64,000 bases of DNA from Gymnopus androsaceus JB14 (lineage: Eukaryota > Basidiomycota > Agaricomycetes > Agaricales > Omphalotaceae), in NCBI GenBank assembly GCA_009733575.1, contig ML769393.1, positions 90,646-154,645 on the forward strand. Direction: 5' to 3'. Below are positions 57,395 through 64,000 of this stretch, in pieces. Numbering within the stretch: the first letter of the stretch is position 1; every line of letters starts with the position of its first letter. The translations under genes were made by a program, and so were the position numbers. Below the pieces are notes generated by a model. That model made no database searches and had not been told where the DNA came from. It saw nothing but the letters and a program-made list of their open reading frames with translations.

Positions 57395-60127
57395 ATGCCC
57401 AAAAAGCAGAAACTCTCCGCTCCCGTAGACCAATGCTTCAAGAAGACCTGCCATTTGGAAAAACTTCCAGTCGAATTGTTGTCCTGGATCTTACTGGAAA
57501 CAAAGGTGCGTGTCCCCTCTTTGAAGGAAGAATCCAAACTCACTGGATTTCAAGTCTCCTCAATGCATCTTAGCTGTCGCTCGTTGTAGTCGCTATCTTT
57601 GTGCGACGCTCCTCAATGAATCGAACCAATATATCTGGCGTTATGCAAGACAGAATTGTCTTCCAAAGGCTCTTCCTGTCCCTTTGTTCGCGTTTTACAG
57701 AGTCTTCTTTTGCTGCCTTTATCTTTGACACTGGGCCATGTGAGGTATGGTATCAATTCAAACTCTTCATTATAGAGTAAAAGCTAATCAAGACATATAG
57801 ATTTGTGGTGACAAGGTCGATTTCTTCAGTTCCTATGGTCTTCGAGTGCGATTGTGTGTCAAGGCAAGTGCTATTACCATACAAGAAATCATATCTAACG
57901 GTGTCTACAGAACACTTGCAAAATCACCTTTCACAAGTTAGTCCCTTCCTCTGCCTTGCTGATTTTGTCTCACTGGCGGACAAAGCGGACCAGGTAGCAC
58001 CAGTGACAAACTCTACCTCCGCAAGTCGTCCAGTACAGAGGTATACAAGATCTTCCAGGATACTCTACCCGTCGTTGAAAGTACCGCTTGCTTCAGTAGG
58101 TCTTGCATCGTTCACGGGGGTATCCTTCTTTAATTACGACTCTGTTATAGGTGATTCCCTGTCTTACAATCAGACAAACTGTCAGCCTCTTCCCTCTTTG
58201 TAAAGTTTGTTCGCTCACAGTCAACTTTAGGGCCCAGTATACCAACATTAACATTTCGGAATGCAGATTGGACGGAGGCTCTTCAGGGGTATCTCGATGC
58301 GACCATGCAGCCTGATGAATTTGAAAACTATATGAATGTAAGACATCCCAGTATAACCTGATTCACGCGACTCAACTTTTACTAGCGTTGCGCCGCGAAA
58401 AGTGCTAAGAAGACAGAATACATGAAAGTGAGTGTGGATTAAACTACGACTGCTTCTCTCAAGCTTAACTTTTTTGATAGATGTGCGTTGAAGTATACGC
58501 TTGGAAGGTGGCTTATTTGGGAAGCCTTCGAGCTACGAAAGAAGCGAATAACAATTTGTAAGTCGTCGTGTCACAATACACCTGTCCCTGGCCTTAATGT
58601 TCTGCTCAGTTCTAAAGAGTTGGCTACTACCGAGGGGCTTAATTTCTGGGACATGATGAACACCCCGACTTACTCTATTCTGTTCAAACGTAAGAACAAA
58701 TCATTGGAGAAAATCGAACAGCCGGGTGCGTCAGGCTATCATATTCATCCGAAGGATCTCAATTAAACATATGTATTCCAGATTACAACCTACGACGAGC
58801 CGATATCGCTACAGACCTCCTCAAAGTTACTGAGCACAGGACCCGACGAGCTCATGAAATCGGATACTCCCATTGTCGCCGCGGCGTCGAAAAACATTAC
58901 AACAGACTCCGCGCCCTCCAACAAGAATCCCCCCTCCCCTGCCTCCCCACCTTCCGTGCCCTCCCCACAATCCACCAACTTCAAAACTCCACCTCCCAAT
59001 CCCCAAAAGAACTCGATACCAGTCTTCAATCCAAACCCATCCAAACCCTTGTTCGTTCAGAATTGGTGAAATTCCATGTGGAGGCGAAGAATGCGCTTGG
59101 GGTGATTTTGGGGTTTCCGCCGGATTGGAAGTCACCTAGTAGTAAGAAGGCTCATCCGGTGGACAGGTTGACGGCGAGGTTTAGGTGTCGGACGTGTCAG
59201 AGGGTGGAAGCCAAATATAAGGTGTTTGGGTGTTTTGATTATGCAGGTGCTATCATGCATATGTGTTTTGTAACTTTGGACAAGGGAACCCCCAAGCCAT
59301 TTAAAGCTGAGAGGTTTGAACAGGACACGAAGGCAAGTTAAGTTTATCTTTGTTCTTGGGATTAATCATTGATACTAGGTCTTTAGGCTATTGCTGCGAT
59401 GTCTGCCCTTTTAGAAGCCTGTAGCATCCCGAGCGACGAAATAGGCTCGCACGACATGTTATCTGAAATCGGCTCTAGAGTTTTATGCATGAGCTGCGAC
59501 GCAAACATCGTCATGGAGCCTTTGGATGTAGTGAGTCTTATACTCGCTCACGCACATACCTACTGAGTCTGACATGCGATACTTCCCAGATCGGCCATTC
59601 TCACCGCCACGAAACTATGTCTGTTTGCCTATTACCTCAAAAGAAAGCCAACGAGATTCTCGGTGATCACCCACTTTCTCGCGGTCTCGTCACAAAGTTG
59701 ATGGACAAGAGCAAGGCTGCGCAGGAGAGGCGGAACAAGAAGGTGTTTATGTGCCGCCATTGCATCCAGGTGAAGCCAAAATTGCATGCAGGACCAGGAG
59801 GTACTACCGACTCATCCGAAACGAATAATGAGCGTTCCTCCGCTTCTGGTAGCATCCCCGTCACCACCACAACCTCGAGTACAGCCCCTGCGACTGACAA
59901 TGCCAGCAGTACAATTCCGAATCCCGCCTCCTTGCCTGTAGAGATGCAGAGGCCTCCAAAATTGTTCATCTTCGATGGATTGAGGTCTCATCTCAAAGAA
60001 GTGTGAGTAAGCTCAATCTTTCAGGCTTTGAGCTTTCTAACTGGGCATGATGCAGACATAAAGTAGATTCGATTAGAGATGAAGACTTCATTTGTACAGA
60101 GGAGCTACAATGGCCGAACAAAAAGTA
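57395..60127 (+). CDS. F-box protein, agaricomycete family
   Basis: Starts MPKKQKLSAPVDQ and has the F-box HLEKLPVELLSWILLET. Then in order: ARCSRYLCATLLNESNQYIW, FTESSFAAFIFDTGPCE, ICGDKVDFFSSYGLRVRLCVK, NADWTEALQGYLDAT, RCAAKSAKKTEYMK, FWDMMNTPTYSILF, GVEKHYNRLRALQQ, a paired-Cys segment FRCRTCQRV, AAMSALLEACSI, and a C-terminal ERRNKKVFMCRHC and LRSHLKEV before a stop at 60125. It is a likely SCF adaptor with zinc-binding Cys pairs. An intron at about 57862-57909 has a GCAAGT donor. Two problems: the first intron needs a weak GTGTCC donor, and a TTTT run near 57700 adds one base. The exon structure in 57900-58250 is unresolved. Confidence 0.7.
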
Positions 60128-60555
60128 GGCGTCTACATGTTATTTGTGATAATAGGTGATGGAGTTTTGGACTCTACGCCTCCTCTCCTATCTCGTATGG
60201 ACGCGCGCAAACGCAACGTTGTCGGAATTGCGAGCGATGGTCTTGAGCATATTCTCATCAATGCCAACATGTACTCCCAGTTCCGCCGAGACCGTGGTTT
60301 GCTCTTGGGTATATAATTCGGCGTGCCTCAAAACTTCGAATTTGGTATAATGCATCGAGAGGAGGTGGGGGCGCAATCCAGTCCGGTTTCTGCTGAGCGC
60401 TGTGTCCTTCGCCAGCTGTCTGTTTTGTCTGTTTTGTCTGTTTTGTCTTCTTGCCTTTTCCCTTCGACGCATTTGCACAAGCTGATGATTCTGCATTTGT
60501 GGAATCGGGAACAAGATCAATCGAGCTTGGAGGACGCGGCTCTTCTGTTAACCTC
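60128..60555. other. Intergenic with a TGTCTGTTTT repeat
   Basis: A 10-bp repeat TGTCTGTTTT occurs about three times at 60417-60450. Open frames on both strands overlap this stretch without a recognisable family. Confidence 0.4.
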
Positions 60556-61212
60556 ATCTTTCTAATACTGTATCTTTGTAGCGCACAATGTTTGATGTAT
60601 CATGGGCCAGACGAAGGCGTCTGCTATTCTTATAACGAGGATAGCCTTACTACTTATGATATCACAAACACCTCCAAAGTCAACAACTCCATACTACGGC
60701 GTGTCGTACTCGCATCGGGGATGGGTCGTCGATGAAAATGACCAGAGATATTTGTTATTAGACGATGAGTTGGATGAAGTTTTCGTTCGAGCCAGGTTTT
60801 CTCGTACCATCTTAAAGCCATCGCACATAATTTTGATGCAGGTTGGGCCTCCGACAATACTATGGTAACTTACATTTAGAAATTATCGCTTGCAATTGAG
60901 AAACCAGTTCTTTCTGGCCACTACAATTATTCCGACAAAGCAATCAACCACAATCTTTACATTATTGTATGAACTGTCCTTTTTGATTTTTTGTAAGTCC
61001 CTTATGAATTTCTCCAGAACGGCCTCGCCTAAAAATTCAGCAGGATCCTACGGGATCCTCAATCCAGGAGGTAGCCTTCTTCGATACTCATCCCGAAGAT
61101 AATACTGTTGGGGGTGTAGTTGATTTTGGTGGCGTGTGGAGCACATACTCGTACTTTTCAAGTGGATTCCTATTGGTGAACGGTTTAATTTGCTTTGAAG
61201 TTGACGAATCAA
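60556..61212 (+). pseudogene. Partial inverted copy of the LVIVD-repeat gene
   Basis: Begins within the equivalent of intron 3 of the gene at 49214-50989 and runs to its C-terminus: CLMYHGPDEGVCYSYNEDSL, GVSYSHRGWVVDENDQRYLL, EKPVLSGHYNY, then FDTHPEDNTVGGVVDFGGVW and SSGFLLVN. The signal peptide and first half are missing. Frameshifts and deletions separate the blocks. It lies directly beside arm B of the unknown-family duplication. Confidence 0.85.
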
Positions 61213-61436
61213 ATCATAAACTCATAGTATGGTATTTGTTCAGTGCTCACTTAGCTGAAAGGAATACTACTTACCACTTGTTGATATATTTCTTGTATTT
61301 TTTTTGTAAAAAAAATTATACGTATCCAGCCAGAAGGAGCGGAATTTGAAGCGGAGCATTGAGTCACTCAGAGTCAGAGCATGTTGTAATTAGCGCTAGG
61401 CCTCTTCATAAGTTCATATCATTAGCACTTCATATC

Positions 61437-61495
61437 ATGCCTTCGAAAAGAGCCAGAACCACACGCTCGACTCGGGACACCTCAGAAAATAAAAT
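61437..61495 (+). pseudogene. N-terminal relic resembling the unknown-family gene
   Basis: CTTCATATCATG followed by a Ser/Thr/Arg-rich start and a GACACCTCAGA segment mirrors the start of the gene at 62037 (CTTCATATCATG ... GACACTTCAGA). Homology stops where arm B begins, as if the duplication landed inside an older copy. Confidence 0.4.
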
Positions 61496-61702
61496 AACAA
61501 TACCACCAACCAGCAGTAAGGATAGAGCTGTGAAACAGTTGGTCTGAGTGAAGAAAAATAAAATGACTAAAATTAAAATTTAAAAAAATGAAAATTGAAG
61601 TGAAGTGAAATAAAAACCACCACCAGCGGTGAGGATAGAGCTTGCAAAGAGAGTGAAACCTTATGCCAAGGAAGCTCCTGCAATTTGATGGGTAGCAAAA
61701 AA

Positions 61703-61799
61703 GGACTGCAGTCCAGAATCAAAAGATTCTCTGATTGGGCTAGTGAGCCCAATGAGACCTGCAACAACAGGTTCCTTCATAAGGGCTATATGTAGCCCT
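61703..61799. other. Five consecutive short hairpins (arm B)
   Basis: In order: GGACTGCAGTCC, AGAATCAAAAGATTCT, TTGGGCTAGTGAGCCCAA, ACCTGCAACAACAGGT, AGGGCTATATGTAGCCCT. Stems are perfect and spaced by 0-9 bases. The same set occurs upstream of the gene in arm A; the fourth hairpin differs only by a loop-side 5-nt indel that keeps pairing. Located 240-330 bp before the ATG at 62037. Confidence 0.85.
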
Positions 61800-62036
61800 G
61801 ACATGGCCAGCATCCCCTCTGGACTTGTCTTGATTGCATTGGACGATGCAAGGAACTGAGTGATAGAGGCTCACCGAGGAAAGACTCAAGAAACCAAATG
61901 TAAAAGTTGGCGGCGATGAGAGTCAGGATCAAGACGACTGAGCGCCTAGATGCCGAGTCTCTCGCCGTGCTCAGCTTGTCCTCTGGTAAGCGCGCCTTGC
62001 GGAAATAACACCCATACTCGCCCCTATCTTCATATC

Positions 62037-62897
62037 ATGTCTTCAACCTCGACTGAGGACACTTCAGACTACAGTCTTCTGGGCACGCCCTCATTCAACA
62101 GGATTTTGTCCCGAAAGGAAGCCGCTAGCTTGGTCGAAAAGTACCCTTATATTTTCAAAGCCAACAACGTCACGCATTCTTGCCTTCAAGGTATAACGAG
62201 TTTGGATGACCTCACTGCCGCTGTAAACATAGTTTTTGCCACTGCCATTCTGTCGCATGGCTCTATTGAGAGAGCTGAGGTCGAATATGAAAGCTTTTGC
62301 AAGGGGGCCATTGTGTTTGGGGTGTGTCATATCCTCACACTCTCACCGTGTCTGTTATGCTAACCCCAGTTAATAATCAGGGCCCAGCCACCAACACTGC
62401 ACGAATCTACCAAGTACCACTGCAGGGGTGTTCATGGGTGGCTCATTTTTGGCAGGAGCAGTGGCAGCAGCCTTCCGGCTCCATCTACATGGAAATCCGT
62501 GACGCCATCAGCAACGTCGCCATAGCCCTATCTCCTGAAGACATCTTGATTGGTGACAGTGTAGGTGTCTGCCCGTCTATCCAGGCCATAGAAGAGTTCC
62601 GATCCGGGGTCCGCGACCACAAGACTGGTAAGCTGCTCGGTACTTGTGCGGTTCGTTCTGCCGAAAAGGATACATGGGTTCTCGTTGGCCGAAAGAAATA
62701 CTACTTGGTCATTCAGAGGGGTAGACAGCGCTTCACTATTGACGCACCAGACGTACCTTCAGCTACAGATTTTGTCTTGGTGAGCAAACTGTCTTATCCT
62801 TATTGTACCTGCTCACTTCCACGAATCCCAAGAACAATGCCAGTTCATTGACAATGTCTTACGGGATCTGATGCTTTTCTCTCTGGTAGGCCTTTGA
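62037..62897 (+). CDS. Protein of unknown family, intact member of the inverted duplication
   Basis: Three exons (62037-62321, 62381-62779, 62844-62897) join in phase to 245 aa, ending LFIDNVLRDLMLFSLVGL. The ATG at 62037 (MSSTSTEDTSDYSLLGT) is preferred because both copies keep it in good context; an in-frame ATG at 61950 would add 29 residues. The N-terminal half is helical (LSRKEAASLVEKYPYIF). The second half looks like a compact beta-rich domain with GDSVGVCPSIQAIEEFRSG, GKLLGTCAVRSAEKD and YYLVIQRGRQRFTIDAP. No signal peptide or membrane segment is visible. I do not recognise the family. The sister gene at 29480-30480 is broken by a transposon. Confidence 0.65.
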
Positions 62898-64000
62898 TAC
62901 TATCACTGCTTTTTCCTTTCTTGTGCTTGCTCTTTTTCTACCAAATGGTACTTAGTTCAGTCAAGTTCAGCTGCTGTTAATGTCGCGCGTGTTCAAGAAA
63001 TAGGATTTTATTAAAGAAGTAATATGTATTGGATGGTAATGGGATTATGTATCATGTATGTTGTTGAAAATACTTGGTCTCTTTATCTTTCTCGCGCACG
63101 CCTAACGGAACAGTCCAATCGACTTGAGTATGGTACATCGGGAATGGTGGCGATACCATCCTCAAGAACCTATATTGTATCACGAAGACTATCTGCTTCA
63201 ATTGAATCTCTCGTTATACTTCTCCCCCGCGCGCCTCCTATAGCAATGAATAACAAGTGATTTTTTATTGTTCTCACTACCAGCACTGTGCTATTTACTG
63301 CCTTCATTCCACCCGACACAAGAGCGAACAACTCGTTAACAGGTCACGCCTACCTACTCGTCCTGCTCCTACTCCAAGTTCATATTCGCATCTAGCTTCT
63401 ACTAGTGGACCGGAACCAAATTGGGGCTTGAAAAAATGCGAATAATCAGACGTTAAAAATAGTAGGCTCAGCCTTTTACAAGGCGTTTGCGAGTGCTCCG
63501 ACCCAACGGTGGGTTCGCCGACATACCCGAGTCTCACAATTCTCCAATGACTAGTATATTTGTGTTGTGATATACAATGGTGTACTTGGAGTGGTGCTCA
63601 GGGATCTGTAGATTAGTTCTTTCAAAGGTGTACTTCGCTGAGTTTATTGTGTGGTTCATTTGGAAGTGTGTATCCCCAGTACATTTTACTATGGCTGCCA
63701 TGGAACTATGCAATTGAATACATTGGAGTTTGGTTCGGTGTTGTGGTGGCATCGAGATACTTTGAATAAGTACATATACTGATAATACTGACAACCTTAA
63801 TAGGTAGAGTATAAAACGATTGTACAGGGACCGCAGATGGTATTGATTTTCGAGCGAGAGGGTCATTGGGAAATTGTTTATGCATAAAGATACAGATGGT
63901 ATAACGACGCCGAGGGGTATAATTAAAAAAGATCGAAAAATCACTCATCCGAGTGCTCCAACTTCCGCCTGTGTCCAACATACGCCTTTCTCTTTCCGGA
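62898..64000. other. End of arm B, then unassigned sequence
   Basis: Homology with arm A continues to about 63215. Beyond it I see no gene, element or repeat that I can support. Confidence 0.4.

Larger units (their letters stand above)
61495..63215. repeat. Arm B of the long inverted duplication
   Basis: Reverse complement of 29190-31030 from the 63-bp tandem repeat unit through the coding region to beyond its 3' end. It lacks the 178-bp transposon found in arm A. Confidence 0.85.

Noticed and set aside
60128..60555. Coding gene on either strand beside the TGTCTGTTTT repeat
   Set aside because: Overlapping open frames exist on both strands, but the minus frame is mainly the repeat (RQNRQNRQ) and neither shows a family or splice structure.

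Overview
The window is nuclear DNA of a filamentous basidiomycete, almost certainly an Agaricomycete. Protein genes are cut by many 44-80 bp GT-AG introns (a few GC-AG). The conserved genes are fungal: histidyl-tRNA synthetase, class I cyclic-nucleotide phosphodiesterase, Num1/Mcp5-type cortical anchor and trehalose-phosphate synthase regulatory subunit. F-box-like families, a Nis1-like secreted protein and a Plavaka-type transposase point to Agaricomycetes. No viral or organellar DNA was recognised.

Layout. 0-3 kb: 5' part of an F-box-like gene running off the left edge, then HTS1. 3-9 kb: an intact small secreted protein gene, an intact F-box/LRR-like gene, a frameshifted inverted copy of the secreted protein gene and fragments of F-box relatives. 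10.4-13.1 kb: cyclic-nucleotide phosphodiesterase. 14-19 kb: gene-poor, with a decayed F-box/LRR copy and a decayed CFAP20 gene. 19.4-21.5 kb: Ser-rich unknown protein. 23.4-28.7 kb: Num1-like dynein/mitochondria anchor. 29-44 kb: AT-rich block with a family of small palindromic transposons, a hAT-type MITE, a Copia relic, a seven-pass membrane protein gene, an intact 13-exon Plavaka transposase and an RG-rich protein gene. 44.8-47.6 kb: fragments of two PIWI domains, an aspartic protease, actin and ribosomal protein L3, with a hAT-type MITE among them. 48.2-48.8 kb: a TA-flanked TIR element. 49.2-51.0 kb: secreted LVIVD-repeat protein. 51.8-52.8 kb: DUF6593-like gene. 53.1-57.1 kb: trehalose synthase subunit. 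57.4-60.1 kb: F-box protein. 60.6-63.2 kb: inverted partial copies of the LVIVD gene and of the unknown family at 29-31 kb.

The most unusual signals are: (1) an approximately 1.7-1.8 kb inverted duplication about 30 kb apart, encoding an unrecognised 245-aa protein preceded by five consecutive short hairpins whose stems survive in both copies; (2) a TIR family (ends CATCAGCAAAACC, 2-bp target duplications of any sequence) whose interiors are palindromes built from different short words, one copy interrupting the unknown gene where the sister locus is empty; (3) eight LC8-like motifs in the Num1-like dynein anchor. Several otherwise intact genes (trehalose subunit, Num1, LVIVD, the 57-kb F-box gene) each carry one isolated 1-2 nt frame break. 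That is either sequence error or recent decay and should be resolved before calling any of them dead.
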